DNA from: Patiria pectinifera
Lineage: Eukaryota > Echinodermata > Asteroidea > Valvatida > Asterinidae
DNA: 64,000 nt
Direction: 5' to 3'
Assembly (NCBI GenBank): GCA_029964075.1
Contig: CM057135.1
Coordinates: 23,834,863-23,898,862 of the forward strand
The translations under genes were made by a program, and so were the position numbers. A model generated the notes under the pieces. It worked only from the letters and a program-made list of their open reading frames with translations. It was not told the DNA's origin and ran no database searches. Shown here piece by piece: positions 22,101 to 37,100 of this stretch. The stretch's first letter is position 1; every line of letters begins with the position of its first letter.

Positions 22101-25100
22101 CATTCCATCTGTCACCTCATGGAATTATTCTTACCATTGCACTCATAAACATTCATTATTTGCATAATAAAATATCCATCAATTATTTATTATATATTTT
22201 AAGATAAAAATGACAGAGGGGAAGTGTCCAAAATGGGGCTAATACATTGACATCACCCGTCTGGCACCAATGCAGGATCTCAAAGTATAGGTTCTCTACC
22301 TCAAAAAGTGAAATGACACATCCTTTTACACATACATGTACACCATTATCCATACAAAAAGGCACAAGAAGGCATATCCCATGCAAAAACGTCTCTGGTG
22401 AATGCTAGTCACAAAAACACTTTTTTTTGTTACCACAGTTAGAATAGAAATTGACATGGCCAGTCACGTCAGGTCATTTTGGATTACTGGAAATTTCATG
22501 GACAGGCATTTTGGTGATAATTATCAAAAAGTGTAAAAAAAAAAAAAAAAACACTTTGCACAGTAGCTTCAAAATGCACAGCCATCTCATTAACTCTTTG
22601 ATGAGTATGGCAAGTTGAAAGATCAACTCAGTGTCAATTGTGCATTGTTCATTGTTCACACTCACAAAGGTAACATTGACAATGTCACATTTACAGACGA
22701 CGATCAATAACGCTCCTTTGCCAACATACATTCTGTGCAGAGTTGTCCTTAAGGTCAAAATCAATCACGTGACTGTTTTTAACAATTAGGAGCTCCCAGC
22801 CTACATGAAGCAGGATTGACTGGCTGTGACTGTTTATGTTACTTGATGCAGCTATGCTTTGACAGTAGGTGAATGATACGCCAGCTGTGCCTACCACTTG
22901 CTTGCTTTTGTCAGTTGACTAAATTTTATTAGTGACAGTGCTTGCTTGAAATACGATCTGACTGTTGGTGACTAGCCAGTGTAAAAGGCATTGCAGGGGA
23001 CATGGGGGAAGAGGATGGATTTTTTTACTGTCTGTGACTGTTCAGACAGCAGGAGAGTAAAAGAGTCTTTGGGGTTCAATTTTGTTTTTGACTCTTCCCC
23101 TTGGCATACCTTTTTACACTTGAAACAGACGTAATATGCGTATCTGTTCATAGCAAAGCCTGCGGGATCGTTGTAGAACCGAGCTCCAGGCGTGGTGATG
23201 GCCTCACAGTTATGCAGTCCCTCGTACTCCATTCTCATCAGGGCTTTGCGTCGGACATCAGCCTGCAGGTCAACGATCGGGGCCAGGACGTCGCGTAGCA
23301 CCTTGTGCTGCATGTCGGCCTGAAATGGGAGGAAAAAAAGCCATGAGTGGTAGGGACTCTAGTAGTGTCAACGCCGAGTATAGAAGTCGACTTCTGCCAC
23401 AGGATGGAGCCACCTTCATTTTGTTTGGGTTCTTCCAAAAATGCCATGTCAGGTGAAATAATTTCAGAGGGTATTTGATACTAATGCTTTCTTCACTTTG
23501 AGTAAGGTATCTGTCATTAAATCGTTAGGTACTCTTCAGGGTAATTGGAAAATGTTAAAACGTGGCTTTTCAAGACAGACATCAAATAACCACAGTGGTC
23601 AACATGGATTTATGTCAGCGTTCCCGCTGAGCTTTCTTGCTGTGATGCAAGTTGCACCTCATACATCTGACGCTGGAAGCCATGCACTCTGCAACACCCA
23701 GCACCACACCACCAATCATATTTCAGTTGTGGGCCAAATATAATCGTACTGCCAGTTTTCATTCACAAGGAATCAAGGATGACTGTAAAAAGCCACTTTA
23801 CTTATAATTTAGAACGCATTAGAAGGACCTTAGTACTTGATCATCTCCTGGGGAAATTTTGCCTTGAATGATTGGCAAGTATATTTATGCATTAGAAGTG
23901 TCGTCTCCAAAAGTGATCGTTCCAAACAAAGTCTTGTCCCCCATTTTTACCATAGGATGTCATACAGGCGATTTAGGGGAACATTTTCTACTTGAAATTT
24001 CTCAGACATTAGTTAAGAACGAATCAGACTGGAAAATGGGGACAGTGCTTCGTAGCTGACTGTAGTTATCACTCAGAACGTGACGGATTCCGTTATTTTT
24101 CTTTTCCAAATGATGAAAAGGGGGCACCGTGCATATCACTATGTAAGTCCAGGTTTGTGTGGAAACATCACCCCGGGCAAAACATGACCTCGGCAGCATA
24201 TGATGTAACCAAGTCAAGCAGATATATTGTATGTGGTTTATTGTGTTAAACGTTTTTAATATGAGTCAAATCTATGTCCCATGCCATTCCCGCATGCAAC
24301 GTACTAGGCAGGTAGCAGCCTTTGTGAGATATCGGCTAAATGTTTTGAATGCTAAAATAGTTTGTGAAAAGTTTGCCAAACACGTACAAGATTAAGGAAT
24401 TCCCATGAAAGTATGAGTGTCTATCGGTATGGAGTTGCTCACCTTGCAGATGGGACATTGAGAGAAGCCGAAGGTGATCCGTGGTCCCACCCACTGCCTC
24501 TCCAGTACATTCTGGCAGCAGTGCTTGTGGAATACGTGGCCACAGTCCAACTACACAGGGAAAATATGGGCAAGACATATCAATCATGGGGTAAGTTTCG
24601 CTAGTGGGGGACTCAAACACAATCAGATTAACAATTTTTACCTGGAGCCCACATTCTTTTATAGTTTTTCTTTTGTCTACCACAAGCAAAACTGTGGAGT
24701 ATATACTGCGCGATGGCAATGTAACATTGACATTCATCAGGCTGTCATCAAGCTGTCAAAGGAATTTGTGACAGTTGTACGTAGTGGAATTCCTAACTGA
24801 TTGTCACCCAATAAATGTCAAATCCACTATTTGTATATAATTGTCCAGCAAATCCAATTTTTCTGAAATGAAAAAGAAAACAACATTTGTACAATGGAAC
24901 GCCACTATAACGAACATCGTGGGATCCACAGAAAGTGTTCGTAATAAGGATCGTTCGGTACAGCGATTTTGAACCACCGGTACCCTCTTTTGACCAATAG
25001 TGAAGTCACTGAACTGACATTTCTCACATCCCGCCGCCGCACGAGTTGTCACAAAACTACAGCAACGGGTGGTTTTCCCTTTTATTCCTTTGGCAAATAA

Positions 25101-28100
25101 TAGCCATCTATTGCTCTTCAACATTCAAACACGATGTAACCATGGGTGGTTTGATGTTTCGGAATTAAAAGTGGCCCAAACAGTGTTTAATACATGTACA
25201 ACCGGTAGGTTTTTTGTTTATCTGTTGAATTTTTTCAACAACGATGTTCGGTACGTTTTGTACATTAAAACCGGGAGCCAAGGATGACGTTCGGTATAGC
25301 CGAATGTTCTGTATAGTGGTGTTCGGTATAGCAGCGTTCCACTGTACTACTCATTTAAGAATAATGAAGTAAAACTGTAATACCTAGTTGTAATGCATAA
25401 TTGTCTCATGCAACTTTCCACACTTTGGGGGCTCTGTTTGATTACATTTGTGAAGGGCCCTCTCAATATATACTCTTTAAAAATACCTGAATGGCAGGAG
25501 CACACGCCAGGGCCTCCGTGAAGCAGATCATACACATATCATCAGCATCCTGCTTGAGCGTAGCATCCCTGCTGCAACCATGGAGGCACGGCAGGCACGA
25601 CTCCTCCTCCTTGACCCCGCCGCACAGGTGGCCACAGCTCAGCGTCTTGGTGCAGGCGCTACGGATGTGCCGCTGGCAGTCCGGGTCGTCGCAGACGCTG
25701 CCCACGGCCAGCAGGCCGCTGGTGGCCATGGAGCCGCAGAAGCGGCAGGTGCCGACGGCGCTGCCTGCTGCTGCACTCGCTGTGTTACCTTGTGTAGAGA
25801 GCACAAAAATAGAATATGTTCAAAAGTCTGGTTAGAAATTTCAAATGTTTAATTAACCCTAACCCTCCCATGTCCTTCACAAGCCACCAGAGGTCAATTT
25901 TGCAGGATGTAAAGACTTACAACTCAGCTATACTTCTCTTTTTTGTGGGAATTGATACAATATGAAAACGAAATTCAAAGAATTAACATTTGGTTTCTGT
26001 TATAAGATGGAATTTTGCGTCGGGGTAGGGCAAAACCTAATTTGATTTGGTTTCTGCACAATGGTGGATTTTGGAGGATTGAGGAAAGTTCCCTAGCAAA
26101 AACACCTATGGAGTTATAGTTATGGGGTCAGGATTGAGGCCATTTTATTTGAACTGGGTCAAACTTGGAGCAAAAGGCATGTACCACAACTTGTCTCTCT
26201 GTGTACCCAGGAGTACAGATATGGTAACTAGCATTTAACACTTTGACTGCTGCGCCCGAATATACTCGGGATAGCAGTAAACGTTGTGCTGCCCTCTGTT
26301 GAACAACAACAATCTGTTGTTCAACAGAGGGCAGCACAACGTTTACTGCTATCCGAGTATACTCGGGCATAGCACCTGCCGGGTGTAAAGCTATCCCAAA
26401 TATATTCGGGCGCAGCAGTCAAAGTGTTAAATGAGGTGATTTTCTTGCATTGAACTGGCATTCTAACGGGGATAAGGAAAGTCTTTTCAGTCCATCAAAT
26501 TCATATGAATATATTCTGGAGAGCACATTTTTCAGAAGAACAGTCAGTGTGGTATCTCTTGAGCTAGGTTCACATCACGGAAGTGGAAAGTGAAGAAAAT
26601 AACACTGTGCCAACATGAGTTGCCTGTTACAGAGTGTACATGTATGTGTACGCTTTGGCATCATCCTACCTGAGGCAGCCTCTTTGAACTCCACCATGGC
26701 CTTGAGTGTCTTGGAGTCTGCCAGGGTCATGACCCAGAAGAGCTTGCTGCGACCACATCCCTCATGCAGGTCTACCTTGATGGCCTCTTCCTCCTCCTTG
26801 AAAACCTAAAAGGGACATCAAAGAATCAAAAACACAGTGAATTATTGAAATATAAAGGGAAGCTGATCTAACTAGCATTTCATCCTTAAAGGGCATATAC
26901 AACATTTGCAAACATCGAAAAATAAAACTACCAAGTTTTTACGAAATACGTTACTAGCATGTTGGCAAATGACAGTCTCAAGCATCTTATAAAATTATGG
27001 CACCTGGTGTGAAGTCATTTTCAAGAAAATGGTATTTTTGTATACATTTCCAACGGTGGTCGGCCGACCAGCGTTGGAAAAACCTAACTATTTTTCAACT
27101 ACTGCTCCAAATTTACCATTTTTTTCAGTCCAAATTTTGTTTGCTATTGGTTACATGTTCATAAACGGGTGCAGGCCAGCTAGACTGGTTCCATTGCCTT
27201 ACAATTTTCCATCATCTATAAATTGATCCATTTTATCTTTTGTGGAGTCAGGGAACCAGACTACTTGAACATTTTTGCTTTCTTGGTTTTTCAACCTTTT
27301 CGCACACAAAACTTCAAAAATGTCAGTGTAACAAAATTTGATCTATTATACTAACCCCTCAAATAGTTCATTTCTGAAAATTACAGCAAAAGCCAATGAT
27401 GTACATTCCCTTTAACTGATGCAGCACATTGGATGTAAACATTCATTATGTGCATTTCCATTGGCACTGGTACGAAGTATGATCCAACCTTAAAGGGAAG
27501 TAGATCATTTGCAGCTATGCAAAAAGTAACTGATTAAATTATTGTTTAAAGATGTGGATGGCAATAAACTTCCTGTGAAATTATTCTTTCTGGCATGCTA
27601 TCATTTTGAAGAAAAAAAAACAAGAAAAGAAGGCAATTAATTTCCAAAGATGCATCAAGTGACGCATTTTTAGGAATTTCAGTTGGTTTGTAATTCGCGG
27701 ATGAATGGGTGAATGGGTGCACCGCACACTAGCGTTGACACGACACACGCGTGCAAGCAGTTGCTATTATTTGTTGTTCTGTGCATGACATCACGTAATC
27801 AGTTGCAACCAGCTAAATGAGAATGTATCCTGGATGCTGATTTTGAGCGCAATTCAAAACTCTTGAACTGAAATCGAGATCCTAGAATATTGTTTTCTCG
27901 GAATATACAGCATTCGCTGAGCTAAAACTTCATCAGGTTAGTTGTTAAGCACCCGTCTTTACATTTTGAGCACTTTTGTTTGCTTCAAACGAACGACAAA
28001 TGATCTACCCTACCTTTAACACCAAGCACCCAAGATGCCTACTTATAAGCACCTCAAACTAAACGTTTTCCCATATCCATGATGCCTACCTTGCGTTGGT

Positions 28101-31100
28101 GTGACCTGGTTCTACGGTGGAGATGCAAGACCTTGTCGCACTCAGCGCAGAGATTACCGCACTCGTTGCACAGGATGATGGCTGGGGTTTCCCCATCGTC
28201 GTGATTGTCGCAGGTGGGCTGGTGTTCGACAAAGAGAGACAACACACATTTGATCTAAATGTACGTAAAATTCAGGGTTTTGGTCAAGTCCATGACAAGT
28301 TCATCATCAGTAAAATTGCAAGTCAGGTCATGTACAAGTTAAGGAGATGGACAATGACCAGGCGATGATGTTGCCACTGTGTATTTGAATAGCTCGTGAT
28401 TTGACTTGAGGTTGAAGAACTTGTGATTGACCTGTAAGGAATTAAGTAAGATTTGAGGCTTTGCATGGTGGAGAAACTAAAAAGGTTTGCGGAAAAGCCA
28501 TGTGCGAATAATTTCTCAATTTAGAGAATGGTTTGAAAAGAACCAGACTTATCTCTGGTTCTTTTCAAACCATTCTCTTAGTTGAGAAATTATTCGCACA
28601 TGGTGTTTCTGCAAACCTTTCATTATCTGTAAGGAATTGACGACAGCTTTCCAAAAAAATCTCTGAAAGAGTCCAGTGAAACATTTATTGTAACCCCCAA
28701 GGGTGATTTTACTAGGAACCTTCCTCACCCTTGCAAATTCCAACACCATACGCTAGACTGTACACATGAACAGTTGGACTCAGTTCATTTGTGGTATGCC
28801 TAACCCCACATAAAGCATAATCAGTTTACTAGTGCAGTACTTATCCTAACAATTCCAATAAACCCTGGTGTTGGAGTTTGACTGGATGAGGATCTTTAGG
28901 GTTAAAAGAGTTTCAAAAGAATACCTTGAGAATGTTATCCTCAACAGCCATATCTTTATGTAGCTACCAGTGAACAGAGTTAAATAAGATGCGATAAGAA
29001 AAAACTAATGGCCACATTTGTGTTCCATATATAGAAATTGGGACTTGTATAAGGCAATGTTTCAGGAAGAGAAGTTTCCAGAGTTTCATTTCTAGAACAA
29101 GTATTAGCAAAACTACTGGTATTAGAGGTTGCAACTTTTGTTCGTTTTAAGTTTGGAGTTTCACAAACAAATACACGTACACATTTATTAAGTGACATCC
29201 CCTTGCAAAATATGAACCAACATGAGATTTGTTCACATCAAAATACAAATGACAGGGATGCGATGTATTTCAGACTCAATAAAAATAAGACATTTTACCT
29301 TTTGTTTGATAGCTCCTGCTTCCTTGCTGTGTCCCCATTGGCTGGATGATAGCCTCTCAACGTGCTCCGTCTCCAAGACGCACAACGATGACAACGACAA
29401 CCACAACTGGATAAAACAAGCAGAACAAATTACAAATATTAAACAAGACAATGGCACGCCTAATGAAGTTGTTCCCAGAGCGCACAAAATTCAGCACGGC
29501 AGTTGCTCTAAACGCCAAACTTAATAGTCGAACCTTACTGCATCTGGAGTAACTGGCCAGGTTAAAGCAGTTCGAACAGTTCAATGAACTTTTAGTGCAA
29601 TCAAAATATTCGTGCCAATTTCATTCCCCTTGATGCAGACGCGAGAGAGGGTATTGTGAGCATGCGCATTCCTAAAATGTTTGCCTCAACTTCAAATTGA
29701 ATTAAGTTTGGCATGGCAAGGGCATGGCATTTAGAACAATGCCGTGCTACTGCCATCCGGAACGACGATTGCGCGGCAGCCAAAGGATGGTGCCGTGCTG
29801 AACTCAATTTGCAGAGAGACAATTGGTTTTAAACGCAGTAATATCGCCGTACCAAGTTTGAAAAAGTCAAATTAATTGAGTTCTGCACGGCAGTATCAAA
29901 GCATCTAGAACTGGCCTAAGCAAGTCTAATTCACAAGTGACAGTAAGAGAGTCCATAAGCCAGGTACAAAGAGGACTACAGGCACAACCCAATTTTTTTT
30001 GGAGGGGGGGGGGTTCAACAAAAAGAGAAAAACACAGTTTGTGACTAGTGATAAGCTATGTCAATGGACTGAGTAATTTGGGATCCGACTTGTGCTTTGA
30101 CTTGTGCTTGACTCGCAATTAACATGTGACTGACTTAATGAAAGCTTTGACATTGTTTTCATCCTGAAGCAATCTTTCTCAAACTTTCAGCATCTCAGAT
30201 AAATTATGCTAAGATCACAACAACAGACCCTCCTAGCTCTTAACAGTCATACTTTTGGCATACAGCCGGTAAAGTACAGAACTTAAAGGGCCATGCAATC
30301 AAATTTTCTTAAAACTATTTGGTCTTAAAACTATTTGGTCTGTCACAACTGTGACTGTACGATACTAACTGTGTGTGTTTTGATGCACTCAGCTGGCTGC
30401 CTCCTGGTCTCATCCAGCTTGGTGAGTGACAGCACTGCCTCCGCTATGGCTCCCTTGGTCACTGTAGCCCACACCTCCGATAGCTTGCCCTGCCAAAGCA
30501 AGGAATAGTTATTATTAAGTGATTTTATTAACTATCGTTAACTGTAATCAACAAATAGTGACTAATAGTTTCATCACATGACAAACTGAAGGTTTCTCAT
30601 CCGATGCATGTCTGTAGTAAAAACTTTCAAAACATAAACCAGTTTGTGTGACAGTTTGTTACTTGAAAAACAAAATGCACAGACTTTTCATCTATTTTCC
30701 AAGTATTGTAACACTGGACAAACTGTCATGAACAAACTGCAGTAGTAGAGGAAATGGCTCACTACTGTTGTTATTTCACCAATTCTCAAACAGACTGGTC
30801 TGTAAATAGGTTTAAAAAAAATTTAACATTAAGTCTGTAACAAGCTTCAAATTGAGCAACTGTTGAAGAAGCTACAAATATCTGAGTCCTTCATTACAGC
30901 TGTGAGAAAGAAGACCAATAGTATTGATCTGCCTGGAACGCCTTCAACCCTCCGAAGTCCAGAAAGTTAACTCACCGCTGACATGTCCTTTATGAGTCCA
31001 ATGACCCTCTCAGCAATGTTGTGCGACATGCTTCCCCTCATCCACCATCGACCCTTGCTGGATCTCTTGGAGGGGCTCTCCTCAGTTGCTACGGAAGTAC

Positions 31101-34100
31101 CTGCCGCTGAGTTTGCCACTATCAGCTGTTGTTGCTGTAGCCTGGCTAGGGTCAGCGACTGCGTGCCCTTTCCGCCACCTCCAGAACCACTGCTGCTGCT
31201 GTTGCTGCTCATCATCAGTCCCGGGATCTGTCCTCCGACCCCAGCTGCCCCGGCACCTTTCACTTTGGTCTGGACGGTCAGGGTCTTGGCGATGCAAGCC
31301 AGGAAGATGTCCAGGATCCCCACGTTGGTGTCCTCGGAGAAGGACTCGTTGGTTTTATCAGCGGTGGACTGGGTCAGGATGCTGAGATCGGCCGGGGGTA
31401 AGGCGGTGACGCCGGTGAGCTTGGCAAAGTGGGCCGGAGGGATCTCCGGTAGGAGGCGACGGATTATGGAGGTCACCTGTCGAGGAGGGGGAGGAGAAGG
31501 GTCATAATATATGAACTTGTGGATAACAACTCTTGGAAAATGGCACCACTGACCATAAGCACCAGAAGATATGGCGTAGAGAGTGAAATTACTGTGGCAC
31601 ATCAGACATTTCGAACCATGAGTCATATAAGTCTAAGTAATATTTTGTACTGCGATATTTTCAAGTGCATGTAACTGCTCAAAAGGAATATTTGTCCCAG
31701 CAGCTTTTGAGACACATTTCATCCTCTGCAGAGAATTGTTGCGAGTGCTCTGTGTGAAGGACACGCAATATGCATGCACTTTTTGTTTTGAATATACGTA
31801 TTAAGTAATTTTATCCTGAATGCGTAAGAGTGCCAGTATCCGCTCTGTTCACAAGTACCCCCTCACCGGCAACGAATGTACAGTTGGGGGTGACCGAATG
31901 ACGCCATTTTGTCTGACTGCAATATTTTGCCCCAAAGCACGGCCACTGCATGTACATAATACAAATCCCCTAGTGTCCTGCCCATAGGACGTCATTGCTA
32001 GGTTAAAGAGCGCCCTCTTTTGTTGGTGCACGGAGCCCATTCAGCAGTTATGTGTTCAAGATTCTGCCCAACTCTCTCTTTGTCAGTGGTGGCAGGGGAG
32101 CTCATCACAGATTCACAGAGTCCACAGATTCACAAGCCACCCACCTGTCTTTGCACCCTGGGCGTGCCCGTATGCAGCAGGGCCAGCAGGTCCTGCAGCA
32201 GCGCCGCCTGCTGGGCTACGTAGATCCTACCCACGCTGGAGCCACTCAGTGCCAACACCATGGACAGCAGCTCAAAGCAGTAGGCATCGGCTGAGAGGAA
32301 CGGCTGGGGGTCCTCCGTGGGGCTGAGCACGGTGGCGGGGGCCTTGCTGGCCAGGCTGGCCTCCCACTCCTCTCGCATCTTGGCTGTCTCCTTGCGGATG
32401 GCTTGCACGATGTGGGAGCAAACCTGAATGGCAAGGAACAAAAATAACCTTGAATTTTTTATGTCCATGCTCAACAATTGTTTTTGCTTGGATCAGCAAA
32501 TCCAACAGACATTTATTGTTGGATATTGTTGTGATATCAAATTTAACACTAATAGCAAAAGAGACAAGACATCAAAATAAGCTAATGAACTTCAATTACA
32601 ATAAATTCAATTACATATGAGAACATCACGGGACATACCCTAGCCTATGGAATACCCCCTTGCACAGCAAGGAGTCTATGATATGTGAGCAGAGTTGGGG
32701 ATTTATAATTACGCAAAACAAGACTGCGTCTTGACATCAAGGTTCTGATCATTCAACAGGCACCTTCTTTATCGGGTCTTCAGTAACCCGTTGTTGTATT
32801 ACAAAAACGTGGCATCCAAATTGACCAATTAACAGCTTAGTCCACTTATCTGATCGAAATGATGTCACAGTTTCTAAAGTCGCTTTCAATTGGCTGGCGT
32901 GCGGGGTCGCATAAATTTGTACATTAGAATATAATGAGACTTCGATCGTGGCTCTGCACACGTACACATGTAAATGTCTGATCCCTAGAAATACACCGCC
33001 AAAACAGAGATTGTTTGCTGTTCTGAGATGATTACTCATACTTTACCTGTTTCTGTAGATTGGTGAGCTTGCTTCTGCTGAAGAGAATGCCCACCATATG
33101 TTCCCTGAGATCTGGATCACCGATATCCTGAGAACAGAATGCAAATATATACATATATGTAATGCGATCAAGCTGAATGAGTCGTTAGTCGGGAATTTTT
33201 ATGTGGAGACCTACAAGCCAAACTAGGGCCACTTCATCACATCTCTAGGTGTTCCGACTTCCATAATTTTTGAACTAAAGATGGTATCAGCATGCGGTTC
33301 ACAGCAGTAATGCTGAGATTATGCTCTTTTGAAATCTGCAATAAAAAAAATCGACCAGGGTCGACAAATGACTCATGTAGCTTGATCGCATCACATATGT
33401 TGTTGATATAGGAGCCATAAAAGAAATGTGGTTTAATGAAACCAAAACCATACAAGTATTCTCCTTAGGTATAACTGAACCAAGTGGGTATTCTCTAACA
33501 TTACAAATATATACTCCAGCTATCTTCACATCTGGGTATTATCTAGTGATGTATTGTAATTGCTATGTTTTGTGCCTTACAGTTTATGGTAAGTTGCAAA
33601 CCCTATACTTACTGACAAGTGCCAAGCAAAATACCCTACTGACCAACAAAAGGCCCTCTTCCCTTTGCCTTGGCACATTGGACCATCTTGTAATCAGCAC
33701 AAGGCCCCAAGGGACTAAGTACATTCTATTGCCCTTGCTGCCAGTCAATATATAATCGTAAACAGAAAAGGTAACAGGAGGGTGAGGTCTTTTATCCATT
33801 ACTCTATCTACAAGATAACAGTCACGCAGTGGCCACTTATCAGGTCTGATTTAGTGCAGTTTTAATGCACATTACATTTAAATACTGAGTGATACCCATC
33901 ACCAATACATTTCTTTAAAATCAATGTAGACTTAACCCTAACCCCCAGGCCCTTGTTGCTTACAATCATCCTCAATCCTCCAAAATCCTCCAAAATTTTT
34001 CAACTCCGCCTAAATTTTTCAAAATTGTCAGACAGTCCTGCCTCAAAATGCATTCATCCTCAATCCTCCAAAATCCTCCTCATCCCAAAACTTTGCACTC

Positions 34101-37100
34101 GTGTTTAAATGAAGGATAACCAACGCCAAATCCTTCAAAATCATCAGACAGTCCTGCCTCGAAATGCATTCATCCTCAATCCTCCAAAATTCTCTTGTGC
34201 TTCATTCCCCATTCATCCTCAATCCTCCAAAATCTTCATGTGCTTCAATCACCATTCATCCTCAATCCTCCAGAATCCTCATTTGATTCAATCACCATTC
34301 ATCCTCAATCCTCTAGAATCCTCCAAAACCGCCAGGAGGATTTTGGAGGAGTGAGGTGGGTTAGTGTTAATGCTGTTCAAGAAGTGGTGAGGACATACAA
34401 CCTTGTCACAACCCTACACAGGTTGGGGCTTAGACCCAAGACCCTCTGTTCACTAAGGCAGTTGTCTTATGACTCACCCACTGATACTGCACGGGTTGGC
34501 TGGCTAGTTCTAAACTGATTCAGCAGTGGGTACTTTTGATGGGAATTAGCATCCAGGAGATGGAAATGTTACACCAGATTCTGCTTACAGTTTGAACTCC
34601 GTACACACATAAATTAGCCGGCCAGCTCGAATCTCATTTGATATGATCAATGACTTTTGATAGATTTTCAAATTGGACAAAATGTTAATGTAAGACCAGG
34701 TTCAGCTTATAGTAGAAAATGGTTAAAATATTACAATAGGATTACATTTTTTAATGATTTCAAAAATTGTTCTTCTTACTGAACTATCATCGTCCTGTTT
34801 CTCTCCGTTCTCTTCCATCCTGTCTTCGCCCGACTCCTCGTCGCTCAGCAGCTTGCCGAAGACCTGAGATGTCAGCAGTCTGAAGACTCGCAGGGTCTCT
34901 GCCTCGCAGTTCTTCTGCTGTAAGGCTTGCGCCGACTGCTGGGGACCTGAGTTTCAAAGAGTGATTGATGAGACCTTGTTACCATGTCACAAAGCTTGCC
35001 ATTACAAGAAACTCTGCATATGGACGCATGTATGTGCTCCACCAAAATCCTTTGGAACCAATACTCACTGCATGGTGTTTTTGCATGGTAAATGTCTCTA
35101 CTAACCCTAACTCCCTAGCATCTTTTACTAGGAGCTGGACCAAGTCCATCAGAATCCATCAATCACTGTGCTTCCAATACAAAACTGTACATGACATAAT
35201 GGAATCCACCACTGTCGCACTGGTTGACATTCATGGACTTGCTACACATGGCTTTTATCACAATAGCAGTACAGGAAGCTAGGCAAAATCAATCAGATAC
35301 CCCTAGCAGTTTCAGGCCATTAGGCCCAAGTCCATCATACTCCATCAATATTTAGTCACGCCAGGCCTTCTGGACCAAGTCCCCCAAAATCCACCAAAAT
35401 GGGGGGATTGGATTTTAATAGAGTTTGAGTGGTTAGGGCCAAGCTATTATTTTCTGCACTTAGCAAAACTGTCTTCTATAATATTATGGAACTCTATTCC
35501 ATAATATTAGCCCCTGAGGTCAATTTTACAGAGATATCAACCGGAAAATGTTACTTGGCAATTTAAAGCAACATATCAGAGAAGCAAAATTGCTAGGCAC
35601 CAAAAATATTGGCTGAGCTAAATTTGAGTTACCAGTCAAAGTGTTATACGGTGATGATAGCTTAGGAATGGTTCTCATTTGAGTTTTGCTCAGCAGCTTA
35701 GTTTGCTGACAGTATTTGCTGCTGAACAGCTCCATGGAATTGAATCCTAGTCACAAGCAACATCTATAGTGGAGTCCCCTAATGTGGCGCACTTTGACAT
35801 TTCCCTCGACCTCTTTGTTTACAAACTTCCTATTCATTCAGTGAAATACTGGTGATTTAACCTGAATAATGCTTGCTGTTTAACCCTTGTGAACAATTTC
35901 AGTGTCATGGCATTTGGTACGAAATTTAAAATTGGTGGCATGTGGAACTTGCGCACAAAATCGCCAAAGTGTTCCCTAACGTGGTGCACTTGAACACAGC
36001 TAGGAAAATCCCAAGTTAAGAATTTCCTTTAAGTTGACCAATTCTGATAAACCATTATTATCTCCACTCACAAACTCAACTAAAAGTTTTTGTCAGAAAC
36101 TTATTTTCCGCCGCATTTTAAAAAGGTTCATTGTGCACTTCAAAATAAATTCGGAAAATCACGCCCCCAAAAATGTCTCTGTTAACTTTGTAACGGGTAG
36201 GTAAACTCAAGATTTATGAATGGAAATATTTAGAGCAAGAGGATGTTATCACGACGAACATCTACCACCCACGAACTGCCAGCAACAACGTCTTGGGAAT
36301 TTTGTAAAATCACCCCCGAAAAATGCGAGAAACTAGTGCCCATGCGTTAGTTCTGCAGGCAATTATGGTCCATTCTCAGTCCCACACATACTTCATACCA
36401 CAAAAGAGCTGCCATGAAGTTGCACAAAAGTCTTGCTGCATCTTTGTATGCTTTTAGAAGAAATTTACGAGTTTGCTTCAGAATTAGGCGCGCAATGCAC
36501 AACCGCTACAAGATTCCAAAGACGTTGTTGCTGGTGATTAGTGGTCGCTGGTGATTTGTGGATGATAGCGCTTTGATGTGATAACGCCCTCTCGCGGGGG
36601 TGGGTTATCGCGGCAGTGGGTTATCGCCTATCTATGACAAAAATGTCTTGAATCCTCCAAAATCTTAGACAGAAAGAAAAAATTCACATTATTTCCACAT
36701 CCAACTTCAGAGAGGCATCAAACACCAAGGAAAGTATTAATTGGTATAGAACCCCACAAAGCTACATTTGCGAAGTTCTCTCAAACTCCAGGTCAATTTT
36801 GAAGGACCAGGGCTAATATGATTACTGCTTTTTGTTATTTTAAAGCTATCATGTTGTTACTTTCGGCCCTGTTAGAGAGTAAGCAATGATAAATTCCTTA
36901 CCTGTGCTGAGGTTCTCGCCCTCGTTCTGGCCCAGGACTTTGACCTGACGGACCCGCAGGTGGCTGTCCGGTCCCTTCAGCTCCACCTTGATGACTTTGG
37001 GTCTGTCCGGGCATAGGTCCAGGTTGCAGGTGACCCAGCCCACGTGCCGGGCTTCCATGCTGGAGTTGAGGGTCCGCTGGAGGGAGTCTGGGTTGGGACC

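Noticed and set aside
25850-25870. Telomere-like AACCCTAACCC (also near 33930)
   Set aside because: Only one or two units, inside introns, and part of the dispersed AACCCTAAC family rather than a telomere array.
31082-31507. Plus-strand and alternate-frame open frames of 70-174 codons
   Set aside because: They overlap MYCBP2 exon 26 and are shadows created by its GC- and repeat-rich Ser/Gly/Gln insert.
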